DNA from: Streptomyces sp. Je 1-79
GTDB lineage: Bacteria > Actinomycetota > Actinomycetes > Streptomycetales > Streptomycetaceae
Length of the DNA stretch: 64,000 bases
Direction: 5' to 3'
Assembly: GCF_025195125.1 (NCBI RefSeq)
Contig: NZ_JAMGSL010000003.1
Location: forward strand, 442,362-506,361
Shown piece by piece: positions 50,581 to 59,355 of the stretch (its first letter is position 1; each line of letters starts with the position of its first letter). The notes beneath the pieces were generated by a model. It saw nothing but the letters and a program-made list of their open reading frames with translations. It was not told the DNA's origin and did not search any database. The position numbers and the translations under genes were made by a program.

Positions 50581-50674
50581 GGCCCTGAGTCGTCTCACCG
50601 GGCCCTGAGCCGTCTCCCTCGCCCTGGGCCGTCTCACCGGCCCTGAGCCGTCTCACCCGCCCTGGGCCGTCCTC
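50581..50674. repeat. Five-copy ~19-base tandem repeat downstream of glnA2
   Basis: Degenerate copies of GGCCCTGAGCCGTCTCAC begin at about 50581, 50600, 50620, 50638 and 50657. Two forms alternate, CCCTGAG and CCCTGGG. The array starts 41 bases after the glnA2 stop codon and ends before the next promoter. Confidence 0.85.
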
Positions 50675-50775
50675 GGGCCGGATCGCGCGTGGTGCTCGTG
50701 AACATCTCGTTGACGGCCCGCGCCCACGGGCGCGGGCCGTCGATACTGTCCCGGCAGTCGACGAGGGGTGCGAGG

Positions 50776-51558
50776 GTGGACTGGACGATCTGGGCGGGGT
50801 TCGCGGCCGGTCTGCTGATCTCGACGGTGACCGCTCCGGTCGGTGTGTCCGGCGCGGTCTTCCTCCTCCCCGTCCAGCTCAGCGTCCTCGGGGTCCCGAG
50901 CCCCGCGGTCACGCCGACCAACCTGCTCTTCAACGTGGTGGCCGGGCCGGGCGCCCTGTGGCGGTACCGCCGCGACGGCGCCCTGCGCGCCGGCCTCGCC
51001 CGGCGTCTCGTCACCTGGACCCTGCCAGGTGTCGTCGCCGGCGCCGCCGTCCGGGTCTTCGCCCTGCCCGGCCCGGGCGTCTTCCGGGTGCTGGTCGCCG
51101 CCCTCCTGCTGCCTCTCGGCGCGTGGCTGTGCCTGCGCACGCTGCGCCCGCCCCGGCAGCGTCCGGACGGGGCCGAGCCGTCGCCGAAGGCGCTCGCCGT
51201 CCTCGCCCTGACGGTCGGAGCGGTGGGCGGGATCTACGGGATCGGGGGCGGCTCCCTGCTCGGGCCGGTCCTCGCCGCGCGCGGCATGCCCATGGCCCGC
51301 GTCGCACCGGCGACGCTCGCCGCGACCTTCAGCACCTCCGTGGTCGGCGCCGCCGCGTACGCCGTGCTGGCCCCGGCGAGCTCCGGTCCCGTCGCGCCCG
51401 ACTGGTGGCTGGGTCTGGCCTGCGGGGCGGGTGGGCTCGTCGGCGGATACCTCGGTGCCCGGCTCCAGCCCCGCCTGCCCGAGACCGCGCTCCGTCTCCT
51501 CCTCGGCACCCTCGCCGCCGCCCTCGGCGCGATGTACGCGGTCCAGGCGCTGTACTGA
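50776..51558 (+). CDS. TSUP-family (TauE/SafE) membrane transporter
   Basis: A 260-residue permease of the sulfite/sulfonate exporter family with seven to eight hydrophobic segments in two repeats. The repeat signatures are visible: VGVSGAVFLLPVQLSVLGVP with SPAVTPTNLLFNVVAGPGAL in the first half, and GAVGGIYGIGGGSLLGPVLA with MPMARVAPATLAATFSTSVV in the second. The GTG at 50776 (MDWTIWAGFAAG) was chosen because GAGGGG lies seven bases upstream and ATACTG near 50740 is a suitable -10 for it; an earlier in-frame start would include that promoter. Substrate unknown. Confidence 0.85.
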   Translation: MDWTIWAGFAAGLLISTVTAPVGVSGAVFLLPVQLSVLGVPSPAVTPTNLLFNVVAGPGALWRYRRDGALRAGLARRLVTWTLPGVVAGAAVRVFALPGPGVFRVLVAALLLPLGAWLCLRTLRPPRQRPDGAEPSPKALAVLALTVGAVGGIYGIGGGSLLGPVLAARGMPMARVAPATLAATFSTSVVGAAAYAVLAPASSGPVAPDWWLGLACGAGGLVGGYLGARLQPRLPETALRLLLGTLAAALGAMYAVQALY

Positions 51559-51626
51559 CGCGCGGGGGGCAGGATCGGCCGGAAAAGCGGCTGCGCCGGG
51601 TGGTGGGCGGCTGGTAGCCAGCCTGT

Positions 51627-52127
51627 ATGGATGAGCTGTTGACCGAGCGACTCGCGCTGCACCCCCTCACCCCCGACGAGGCCGAGCGCATCGTCGGCAT
51701 GGCCCCCGCCCCCGGGGACCGGTGGGCCGAGGGGTATCCCGCCGAGGGGGACATCGCCGGGGCGCGGGGGTTCCTGAACGGGTGCGTCACCCATGGCGAC
51801 CCCGGGGTGTTCGGGGCGTACGAGATACGGCGGCGGGTGGACCGGGTCGCCATCGGGGGGATCGGGTTTCACGGGCCGCCCGACGGCCGGCGGTTCGTGA
51901 CCGTGGGGTACGGGCTGATTCCGGGCGTGCGGGGGCAGGGGTACGCCGCGGAGGCGCTGCGCGCGCTCCTCGCCCTGGCCCGCGACCAGGGGGCCGCCGG
52001 CGCCAAGGGCGACGCCGATCTCGGGAACGTCGCCTCGCAGAGGGTCATGGAGGCGGCCGGAATGCGGTACGCGGGGGAGGACGAGCGGGTGCGGTACTAC
52101 CTGGTGGCCTTCCCGCCGAGGACCTGA
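51627..52127 (+). CDS. GNAT-family N-acetyltransferase (RimJ/RimL-like)
   Basis: A 166-residue acetyltransferase. The start TERLALHPLTPDEAERIV is typical of the RimJ/RimL-type branch. The acetyl-CoA loop is PGVRGQGYAAEALRALL (about 108-124), and the closing motif is NVASQRVMEAAGMRYAGED. It is a complete single GNAT domain. The ATG at 51627 has no Shine-Dalgarno; TAGCCA six bases upstream would be a weak -10 for a leaderless transcript. Possible substrates are protein N-termini, antibiotics or small amines; none can be chosen. Confidence 0.87.
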   Translation: MDELLTERLALHPLTPDEAERIVGMAPAPGDRWAEGYPAEGDIAGARGFLNGCVTHGDPGVFGAYEIRRRVDRVAIGGIGFHGPPDGRRFVTVGYGLIPGVRGQGYAAEALRALLALARDQGAAGAKGDADLGNVASQRVMEAAGMRYAGEDERVRYYLVAFPPRT

Positions 52128-52148
52128 GCGGCTGCCCCGCCCCTCCCC

Positions 52149-52580
52149 TCAGCGTTCCGAGAGTTCCGACGGGGCCTCCTGGACCACCCAGCCGTTGCCG
52201 TCCGGGTCCGTGAAGGTCATGAACGAGTTCCACGTCTCGCCCTTGCCGTCCTCCCAGCCCGTGGCCCCGACATGGCGGATCGGCGTGACGTCCACGCCCC
52301 GCCCCGCCAGCTCCTCGCGCGCCGCCTCGATGTCCGTGACGCAGAGCTGGAGGCCCTGCAGACTGCCCGGGGCCATCGGCTTCGTGCCGGGCATCGGCGG
52401 CATGCCGCTCTCCATCGAGATCGAGCAGCGCGAGCCGGGCGGCGTCACCTGGATGATGCGGATCCCGGGCGCGACCTCCGTGTCGAGGTCGACCGTGAAG
52501 CCGCACCTGTCGCCGTAGAACTCCTTCGCCCGGTCGAGGTCGGTCACGGGGACGAGGACGACTTCGAGCGTCCAGTTCAT
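52149..52580 (-). CDS. VOC-superfamily (glyoxalase-like) protein
   Basis: A 143-residue two-module VOC protein: NWTLEVVLVPVTDLDRAKEF begins module 1 and LQGLQLCVTDIEAAREELAG module 2, ending FTDPDGNGWVVQEAP, the usual metal-site Glu position. The family covers glyoxalases, dioxygenases and antibiotic-binding proteins. GAGGAG lies six bases before the ATG at 52580. The FMN-binding protein gene ends only ten bases upstream, so the two form an operon. Reaction unknown. Confidence 0.87.
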   Translation of the reverse strand: MNWTLEVVLVPVTDLDRAKEFYGDRCGFTVDLDTEVAPGIRIIQVTPPGSRCSISMESGMPPMPGTKPMAPGSLQGLQLCVTDIEAAREELAGRGVDVTPIRHVGATGWEDGKGETWNSFMTFTDPDGNGWVVQEAPSELSER

Positions 52581-52590
52581 GGAGGTCTCC

Positions 52591-53091
52591 TCAGAAACGC
52601 CAGCGGGTCTGGCCGAACGGCTCGCCCTTGGCGAAGCCGAACACCGTGCGCGGCGCGACGGCGAACACCAGGGCGGTCCCACCGTCGCCCACGAACGCCC
52701 CGTCGCGCACGTCGAATCGCCAATCGGGTCCGTACTTCCCGACATACGCGTCGGCCAGCACCCGCAGCCGCGCCTCGTCCGTCACCGGCACGGCCTCGCC
52801 CTCCACCACCAGGTCGAGCCCCTCGCCGAGCGAGGGCGTCCCGGTCGTGAGGACGACCTCCCGGTTCTCCTCCAGGTTGCGCGCCTTGCGCTCGTCGGGG
52901 CCGGTGCAGAAGTGCAGCGCGTCCGCCGACCAGACCGCGATCAGCGGGGTGACATGCGGGCGCCCGTCCGGGCGGACGGTGGTCAGCCAGAAGACTTCGG
53001 CCTCGGCCAGCCGGCCGGCCGCCGCCGACCACTCGGCGGGGCGGGCCTTCGGGTCACTGAAACGGGCGTCCAGCGTCGGTACGGGGGTCAT
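52591..53091 (-). CDS. Pyridoxamine 5'-phosphate oxidase-like FMN/F420-binding protein
   Basis: A 166-residue split-barrel flavin/F420-binding protein of the PNPOx-like superfamily. Features are AEVFWLTTVRPDGRPHVTPL (about 32-51, cofactor phosphate contact), LHFCTGPDERKARNLEENRE and WRFDVRDGAFVGDGGTALVF. A complete PdxH-type substrate site is absent, so it is more likely an F420- or FMN-dependent reductase of the kind common in Streptomyces. GAGGGAG precedes the ATG at 53091. It is cotranscribed with the VOC gene. Confidence 0.85.
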   Translation of the reverse strand: MTPVPTLDARFSDPKARPAEWSAAAGRLAEAEVFWLTTVRPDGRPHVTPLIAVWSADALHFCTGPDERKARNLEENREVVLTTGTPSLGEGLDLVVEGEAVPVTDEARLRVLADAYVGKYGPDWRFDVRDGAFVGDGGTALVFAVAPRTVFGFAKGEPFGQTRWRF

Positions 53092-53151
53092 GGCGGCTCC
53101 CTCTCCAGAGGTACGGGTGTCCGTACGTAAGACCCTGGACCCGCCCCGGAC

Positions 53152-55308
53152 TCATCGCACCGCGGGCGTGGCCGCCGGCGTCCAGTGCAGCGTCCCGTCC
53201 AGACCCATCGCCGCCACCCCGTCCACGACCCCGCCGGGCGCGCCCGAGAAGAGGAAGTTCTGCAGCGTCCACAGCGGCGTCGCGGCCGTGCGCCCGCCCC
53301 CGCCGGTCCCGGTGACCGTCCCCGTGCCCGCCCGCCCGAGCGCCTCGGGGGCCGTCGCCAGGACACCCGTACGGGCGCGGACCGCCAGCATGCCGGGTCC
53401 GCCGCCCACCGGGCCGAAGCCCGCGACGCCGCCCGCCAGTTCGGTGACCGGTGACGCGGGGCCGCCGCCCGTGCCGGGGAGGTCGGCCGTGCGGAGGTCG
53501 CCCGAGGCGGGCTTGCGGAACCAGAGCCGTACGCCCTGCCCGTCCGGCGAAGGGCTCGCGTTCAACGCCAGCGTCGTCGCCGGCAGACCGGTGGGCCGCG
53601 GTCCGCCCAGCGGGGCGCCCGGGTGTTCCTGCGACCAGGTGAGGACGGTCGTGGCGGTGCCGGCGAGGACATGGATGCGGCCCGCCGCGTCCGTCGTCGC
53701 CACCGGGTCGCCGTGGACGGCCTCGGTGGCCGGCCCGCTCAGCTGCCGCCAGGGACCCCAGCCGCCGTCGGGCCGCTGCTCGCGGGCGGTCAGCCGGTGG
53801 CCGCTGTCGCGCACCACGACCGTGGCCCGGCCGGAGCCGTCCACCGCCACCGTCGGGGCGCTGATGTCGGAGGTGCCCCGGGCGTCGCTCTCCTCCGGGG
53901 TGCCGAGCGACCGCCACGGCCCGAACGCGCCGCCCCGGGCGGCCTGCTCGGTCGTCACGACCTCACGGTCGTACGACCGTGCCGACCCGCCGATCGTCGT
54001 CCGCGTACCGAAGACGGAGATCCGCCCGTCCGGGAGGCGTACGGACGTCACGCCGCTGTCCAGGCCCTCGCCCGGGAGGAGGACCGGCCCCCGCCACTCG
54101 GCGGCCGTGCCCGCGGGCCTCGTCCACACGGCGAGGCGCCCGTCGAGGACCGAGAAGGCGTGCAGAGCGCCGTCCGCGTCGCGCTGCACCCAGGAGGTGG
54201 AGGTGCCCCGGGCGTACCGGACGGTCTGGGTCCAGCCGTCGCCGGCGGGCCGCCCCGCGACCTTGAGATCGCCGCAGCCCGCCGGGTCGGCGCAGTCGTT
54301 GATCCCGTCCGACCAGGCGTACGTCCTCACGGTGCGCAGCTTGGCCTCGGCCGACGCGGGGTCGAGGGTGTGCGGCAGCGAGCCGGTGGGGTAGCCGAGG
54401 TAGTTCTGCACGCCGAAGTGCGGGCGGGACCCCGCCGCCGCCGCGTACCGCTCCAGTGCCGCCTGGGCGAACCGCGCGCCGTACAGGTGGTCCTGGTGGT
54501 CCCTGAACTTCCCGCTCTCCGGGTGGAGGCCCGGTGTCGGGTCCTGCATCCGGACGAAGGTGGGGCGGATCCGCTTCAGGAGCCCGGTGAGCGCCTCGAT
54601 CACCTGGTGCTTGCTGTACGTGAAGTCCGTGGCGACCGGCGTGCCCGTGGCGCGCTGGGAGGCGAGGACCGGGACCCGCCCGTTCCACAGGCCGTTGAGG
54701 CTGTGCGGGCGGTCGGCGTTGATGGCGCCGGCCTCGCGCAGCTGGAGCCAGACCAGGCTGATCTGCGGTGCGGCGCGCAGGGTGTCGAGCTCGGCGGCCC
54801 CGCCGCCGACGGTGGGTACGGACACGCGGTCCCAGGGGCTGGTGCGGCTGCCGGTGGCCATCTCGGCGTACGCCGCGCGTATGCCGTTCTGCCGGGCCGC
54901 GGCGAAGCCGGCCTTGTCGGGCCCGGGCCGCTCGGCGGCGCCCCGCGGGGCGTTGACGCCGTCCGACTCGCCGGAGGTCAGGTACACCGTGGTCAGGGGC
55001 CGGCCGGAGCGTATCGACTGGGCGGTGTCCGGATTCATGAAGTACAGGTCGTCGTCCGGGTGGGCCACGATCTGCGCCACGGAGACCTCGGGGGTACGGG
55101 ACGGATCCGCGTCCTTGCTCCCCGCCCGCTCGACGCTGTTCTTCCCGGCCTGCTTCACCGCGGGCGTGGGCTCCGCCGCCCGGCTCCCGGTCGCCGGGGC
55201 CCCCAGGACGGAGCCGGAGGTCAGCTGGAGGAGTCCCACGAAGGAACCGGCGACGACGGCGGTCGTCGTCAGCACGGAGACAGGACGGAGGCGGCGGCGG
55301 ACGGGCAT
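53152..55308 (-). CDS. Secreted PIG-L family deacetylase with beta-propeller-like C-terminal region
   Basis: A 718-residue exported protein. A signal segment (about 1-40, VSVLTTTAVVAGSFVGLL) and a Ser/Ala-rich linker precede the PIG-L domain (about 80-330). That domain has the zinc-binding IVAHPDDDLYF, TVYLTSGESDGVN and FRDHQDHLYGARFAQAAL, in which the His of HQDH is the third ligand. The remaining 350 residues are repeated strand units with WVQRDADGALHAFSVLDGRL-like and WRSLGTP/WRQLSGP motifs, a fold like a beta-propeller that may bind carbohydrate. Family members deacetylate GlcNAc-type sugars. The ATG at 55308 was preferred to an upstream TTG (55329). TATAGG about 60 bases upstream is a good -10. 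Confidence 0.88.
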   Translation of the reverse strand: MPVRRRLRPVSVLTTTAVVAGSFVGLLQLTSGSVLGAPATGSRAAEPTPAVKQAGKNSVERAGSKDADPSRTPEVSVAQIVAHPDDDLYFMNPDTAQSIRSGRPLTTVYLTSGESDGVNAPRGAAERPGPDKAGFAAARQNGIRAAYAEMATGSRTSPWDRVSVPTVGGGAAELDTLRAAPQISLVWLQLREAGAINADRPHSLNGLWNGRVPVLASQRATGTPVATDFTYSKHQVIEALTGLLKRIRPTFVRMQDPTPGLHPESGKFRDHQDHLYGARFAQAALERYAAAAGSRPHFGVQNYLGYPTGSLPHTLDPASAEAKLRTVRTYAWSDGINDCADPAGCGDLKVAGRPAGDGWTQTVRYARGTSTSWVQRDADGALHAFSVLDGRLAVWTRPAGTAAEWRGPVLLPGEGLDSGVTSVRLPDGRISVFGTRTTIGGSARSYDREVVTTEQAARGGAFGPWRSLGTPEESDARGTSDISAPTVAVDGSGRATVVVRDSGHRLTAREQRPDGGWGPWRQLSGPATEAVHGDPVATTDAAGRIHVLAGTATTVLTWSQEHPGAPLGGPRPTGLPATTLALNASPSPDGQGVRLWFRKPASGDLRTADLPGTGGGPASPVTELAGGVAGFGPVGGGPGMLAVRARTGVLATAPEALGRAGTGTVTGTGGGGRTAATPLWTLQNFLFSGAPGGVVDGVAAMGLDGTLHWTPAATPAVR

Positions 55309-55544
55309 CTGCTGTGTGTGCGCTTTCAAAGAACGGATCAGGTGGCGTGCGTCAGGAAGACGGACCTATAAGGAATACGGTTCATCGCGGGTGAACGGTG
55401 AGGAATGTGTGAGGCGTCACGTGTGATCTGAGGCGAAACGAAGGCCATGGCTTCCGTGGGGCGGGCCGCGCGCCCCGGGGCGACCGGGCCACCGGCTGCG
55501 GATACGCTCGAATGCGGAGCTGGAACGGGCGGAGGGAGCGGCGG

Positions 55545-58532
55545 ATGACGGTGCCGGGGCGCAGGAGCAGTACCTTCAGCCGCCTGCTGCGGCACGGGTT
55601 CACCGATCCGTCCGGCGCCGAGCGGCTGCTCGACCTCCCGGAGCTGTCCGCCCTGCGCGGCGACCCGGTGCTCCTCGACGCGCTCGGGGCGACCGCCGAC
55701 CCCGACCTGGCCCTGCGCGGTCTCGTCCGGCTCGTCGAGGCGCAGCCCGAGGAGGAGCGCCAGACGCTCGCCTCCACGCTGCTCTCCGCCAAGCCCTTCC
55801 GGGACCGGCTCCTCGGAGTGCTCGGGGCCTCGGAGGCCCTCGCCGACCATCTGGCCCGGCACCCCCTGGACTGGAAGGCCCTGGTCACCTACGAGGCCGT
55901 CGACCTGAACCCGGGGGTCGCCGAGTTCGAGCACGGGCTCGTCGACGCCGTCGACGCCGTCACCCTGCGGGTCGCCTACCGCCGCTGCCTCCTTGCCATC
56001 GCCGCGCGGGACGTCTGCGGCACCGCCGACGTCGCCCAGACCGCCGCCGAGCTGGCCGACCTCGCCACCGCGACGCTGCGCGCCGCCCTCGCCATCGCCC
56101 GTACCGCCGCCCCCGCCGACGCGGCCCACTGCCGGCTCGCCGTCATCGCCATGGGCAAGTGCGGCGGCCACGAGCTGAACTACGTCTCCGACGTCGACGT
56201 GATCTTCGTGGCGGAGCCCGTCGAGGGCGCCGAGGAGGGCAAGGCGATGCAGGCCGCGACCCGGCTCGCCTCCCACCTCATGCGGATCTGCTCCGAGACG
56301 ACCGTCGAGGGCACCATCTGGCCCGTCGACGCCAACCTGCGCCCCGAGGGCCGCAACGGCCCCCTCGTGCGCACCCTCTCCTCCCACCTCGCCTACTACC
56401 AGCGCTGGGCCAAGACCTGGGAGTTCCAGGCGCTCCTCAAGGCCCGGGCGGTGGCGGGCGATCCGGAGCTGGGCTCCGAGTACATCGAGGCCGTCTCCCC
56501 GCTGGTCTGGCAGGCCGCCGAGCGCGAGAACTTCGTCCCCGACGTGCAGAAGATGCGCCGCCGGGTCGTCGACAACATCCCGGTCGCCCAGGTCGACCGT
56601 GAGCTGAAGCTCGGCCCCGGCGGGCTCCGGGACGTCGAATTCGCCGTCCAGCTCCTGCAGTTGGTGCACGGGCGGGGCGATGCCACGCTGCACAGCGGCA
56701 AGACGCTCGACGCGCTGCGGGCGCTCGCCGCCGGCGGCTACGTCGGCCGCGCCGACGCGGCCCAGCTGGACGAGGCGTACCGCTTCCTGCGCGCGATGGA
56801 GCACCGCATCCAGCTCTACCGCCTGCGCCGCACCCATCTCGTCCCCGAGGGCGAGACCGATCTGCGCCGCCTCGGCCGCTCGCTCGGGCTGCGCACCGAC
56901 CCGGTCGCCGAGCTGAACAAGGAGTGGAAGCGGCACGCCTCGGTGGTCCGCCGGCTCCACGAGAAGCTCTTCTACCGGCCGCTGCTCGACGCCGTCGCCC
57001 AGCTCACCCCCGGCGAGAGCCGGCTCAGCTCGAAGGCCGCGGGCCAGCGGCTCGAAGCGCTCGGGTACGCCGATCCCGCCGCCGCCCTGCGCCATCTGGA
57101 GGCGCTCGCCTCGGGGGTCACCCGCAAGGCCGCGATCCAGCGGACGCTGCTGCCGGTGCTGCTCGGCTGGTTCGCCGACTCCGCCGACCCGGACGCCGGA
57201 CTGCTCGGCTTCCGCAAGGTCTCCGACGCGCTCGGCAAGACCCCCTGGTACCTGCGGCTGCTGCGCGACGAGGGCGCGGCGGCCGAGAACCTCGCCCGGG
57301 TCCTCTCCGCCGGACGGCTCGCCCCCGACCTGCTGCTGCGCGCGCCGGAGGCGGTGGCGATCCTCGGCGATCCGGAGGGGCTGAAGCCGCGCGGACGTGA
57401 CCATCTGGAGCAGGAGATCCTCGCGGCGGTCGGCCGCGCCGGCGGTGCCGAGCAGGGCGTCACCGCGGCCCGCGGGGTGCGACGCCGTGAGCTGTTCCGT
57501 ACCGCCGCGGCCGATCTCATCGGCTCGTACGGCACGGAGGACAGCCCCCGTGAGCTCGACCCGGGCGCGCTGGTCGACCGGGTGGGCCTGGCGCTCACCG
57601 ACCTCAACGCGGCGACGATCGCGGGCGCGCTGCGGGCCGCCGTGCGGGAGGGCTGGGGCGACACCCTGCCGACCCGGTTCGTGGTCATCGGCATGGGCCG
57701 CTTCGGCGGTCAGGAGCTCGGCTACGGCTCCGACGCCGACGTCCTGTTCGTGCACGAGCCGCGCGAGGGCGTGGACGAGCAGGAGGCGGCCAAGGCGGCG
57801 AACCAGGTCGTCTCCGAGATCCGCCGGCTCCTCCAGGTCCCCACCGCCGACCCGCCGTTGCTCATCGACGCCGATCTGCGCCCGGAGGGCAAGAGCGGCC
57901 CCATGGTCCGTTCGCTCAAGTCGTACGAGGCCTACTACCACCGCTGGTCGCTCGTCTGGGAGAGCCAGGCGCTGCTGCGCGCCGAACCGATGGCGGGCGA
58001 CCGGGAGCTGGGCGCGCGGTTCGTCGAGCTGGTCGATCCGCTGCGCTATCCGGCCGAGGGGCTCGGCGAGGACGCGGTGCGGGAGATACGGCGTCTGAAG
58101 GCCCGTATGGAGACCGAGCGGCTGCCGCGCGGCGCCGACCCGACCCTCCACACCAAGCTCGGCCGGGGCGGTCTGAGCGATGTCGAGTGGACGGTCCAGC
58201 TGCTGCAGATGCGGCACGGCTGGGCCGAGCCGGGCCTGCGCACCACCCGTACCCGCGAGGCCCTGGCCGCCGCCCACGCGGCGGGCCTCATCCCCACGGA
58301 CGAGGCCCAGACGCTGGACGAGGCCTGGGTGCTGGCGACCCGCGTCCGCAACGCGGTGATGCTGGTACGGGGACGGCCGGGCGACACCTTCCCCTCGGAC
58401 GGGCGCGAACTGGCCGCGGTCGGCCGGTACCTGGGCTACGGCCCCGGCCACGTCGGGGAGATGGTGGACGACTACCGGCGCATCACGCGCAGGGCCCGGG
58501 CCGTGGTCGAGGAGCTGTTCTACGGGGCGTAG
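55545..58532 (+). CDS. glnE: Bifunctional glutamine synthetase adenylyltransferase / deadenylase
   Basis: A 995-residue enzyme that adds AMP to, and removes it from, a Tyr of type I glutamine synthetase in response to nitrogen status. It has two nucleotidyltransferase domains. The N-terminal deadenylylase carries MGKCGGHELNYVSDVDVIFV (about 202-221) and the C-terminal adenylyltransferase MGRFGGQELGYGSDADVLFV (about 716-735), both with the metal-binding SDxD. Each is followed by a helical GlnD-like domain (VDANLRPEGRNGPLVR and IDADLRPEGKSGPMVRS). The ATG at 55545 (MTVPGRRSSTFSRLLRHGF) has GGAGGGAG upstream. The gene ends in FYGA-stop, and its final bases are the first unit of a tandem repeat. 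Confidence 0.96.
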   Translation: MTVPGRRSSTFSRLLRHGFTDPSGAERLLDLPELSALRGDPVLLDALGATADPDLALRGLVRLVEAQPEEERQTLASTLLSAKPFRDRLLGVLGASEALADHLARHPLDWKALVTYEAVDLNPGVAEFEHGLVDAVDAVTLRVAYRRCLLAIAARDVCGTADVAQTAAELADLATATLRAALAIARTAAPADAAHCRLAVIAMGKCGGHELNYVSDVDVIFVAEPVEGAEEGKAMQAATRLASHLMRICSETTVEGTIWPVDANLRPEGRNGPLVRTLSSHLAYYQRWAKTWEFQALLKARAVAGDPELGSEYIEAVSPLVWQAAERENFVPDVQKMRRRVVDNIPVAQVDRELKLGPGGLRDVEFAVQLLQLVHGRGDATLHSGKTLDALRALAAGGYVGRADAAQLDEAYRFLRAMEHRIQLYRLRRTHLVPEGETDLRRLGRSLGLRTDPVAELNKEWKRHASVVRRLHEKLFYRPLLDAVAQLTPGESRLSSKAAGQRLEALGYADPAAALRHLEALASGVTRKAAIQRTLLPVLLGWFADSADPDAGLLGFRKVSDALGKTPWYLRLLRDEGAAAENLARVLSAGRLAPDLLLRAPEAVAILGDPEGLKPRGRDHLEQEILAAVGRAGGAEQGVTAARGVRRRELFRTAAADLIGSYGTEDSPRELDPGALVDRVGLALTDLNAATIAGALRAAVREGWGDTLPTRFVVIGMGRFGGQELGYGSDADVLFVHEPREGVDEQEAAKAANQVVSEIRRLLQVPTADPPLLIDADLRPEGKSGPMVRSLKSYEAYYHRWSLVWESQALLRAEPMAGDRELGARFVELVDPLRYPAEGLGEDAVREIRRLKARMETERLPRGADPTLHTKLGRGGLSDVEWTVQLLQMRHGWAEPGLRTTRTREALAAAHAAGLIPTDEAQTLDEAWVLATRVRNAVMLVRGRPGDTFPSDGRELAAVGRYLGYGPGHVGEMVDDYRRITRRARAVVEELFYGA

Positions 58533-58620
58533 GCGCGAGCCCCCTCCGGGGCGTAGGCGCGAGCCCGCGTCGAGGGCGGCTGCCCCGCGCCGGGGCGTAA
58601 GGGCGAGCCCCGCTCCGGGG
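58524..58620. repeat. Tandem repeat array built from the 3' end of glnE
   Basis: GGGGCGTAGGCGCGAGCCC occurs at 58524 and 58548 (24-base period). A diverged copy, GGGGCGTAAGGGCGAGCCC, lies at 58592, and GGGGCGCCGG at 58617 starts a fourth. The first unit contains the last codons and the TAG of glnE. The array fills most of the gap to the convergent TetR gene. Confidence 0.85.
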
Positions 58621-58635
58621 CGCCGGCCCCGTGCG

Positions 58636-59250
58636 TCAGTCGTCCGCGTGCTCCAGGAGCGCCCGGCAGTGGATGAGGAACGCCTCCAGGGCCAGATCGA
58701 AGGCGGCGTCCGCGCGGGACGGGCCCACCGCCTCCAGCGCCCTGGCCAGGCGGGGGGTCGTGTTCTCGTCCGGCAGCTCCCACATGGCGTCCGGGGCCGC
58801 GAGGTCGAGCGCCGATCCCAGGACCAGGTTCTCCAGGGCGACGATCACCGTCATGACGTCGGCGTTGTCGAAGCCGACGGCGAGCAGCAGGGTCACCGCC
58901 GCCTCGTACTGGGCGAGCACCTTCGGGGCGCGGACCGGTGAGGTCATCAGCATCGGGATGGCCCGGGGGTGGGCGGCGAAGGCCGCGCGGTAGGAGCGGG
59001 CCCAGGCCGCCATCGCCGCGTCCCACGGCTCCGCGTCCAGCGTGGAGCCGTCGATCGCCTCGCTGACCCGCTCGCGCAGCAGTTCCACGATTCCGTCGCG
59101 GCCGTCCACGTGGTGATACACCGACGCGGTCTGCACCCCGAGCCGCTTGGCGATCTGCGGGACGCTGAACTCACCTCGTTCGTCGACGAGTTCGAGCGCC
59201 ACGGTGGTGATCCGCTCGCGGTCGAGGAGGGGTCTGCGCGGTCGGCCCAT
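58636..59250 (-). CDS. TetR-family regulator divergent from the permease/amidohydrolase pair
   Basis: A 204-residue TetR-family protein. The helix-turn-helix is FSVPQIAKRLGVQTASVYHH (about 28-47), followed by HVDGRDGIVELLRERVSEAI; the C-terminal domain is the TetR_C_1 type found in TetR(class) and related drug sensors (SYRAAFAAHPRAIPMLMTSP). The ATG at 59250 begins MGRPRRPLLDRERI. It is divergent from the amino-acid permease, and the 105 bases between them carry inverted repeats around a promoter, so it most likely controls the permease-amidohydrolase transcript. Confidence 0.9.
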   Translation of the reverse strand: MGRPRRPLLDRERITTVALELVDERGEFSVPQIAKRLGVQTASVYHHVDGRDGIVELLRERVSEAIDGSTLDAEPWDAAMAAWARSYRAAFAAHPRAIPMLMTSPVRAPKVLAQYEAAVTLLLAVGFDNADVMTVIVALENLVLGSALDLAAPDAMWELPDENTTPRLARALEAVGPSRADAAFDLALEAFLIHCRALLEHADD

Positions 59251-59295
59251 GAATGGTTTCCCCCTGGTCAGGTCTTCCCGAATCGTTGGACGCGA

Positions 59296-59330
59296 GGTTA
59301 CATTGCGCGAACCGAAAGCCTTTAGGTTTC
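59296..59330 (+). promoter_or_regulatory. Operator/promoter between TetR and permease genes
   Basis: GGTT (59296-59299), AACC (59310-59313) and GGTT (59325-59328) alternate. GAAAGCC and GGTTTC at 59314-59330 form an imperfect dyad. TACATT (59299-59304) is a plausible -10 for the permease, with a leader of about 45 bases. Confidence 0.5.
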
Positions 59331-59355
59331 CTGCCGCGGAAGGGCTTCCCCTCCC

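Noticed and set aside
50574..50690. Terminator stem after glnA2
   Set aside because: The array is made of direct rather than inverted repeats, and no long stable stem could be drawn.
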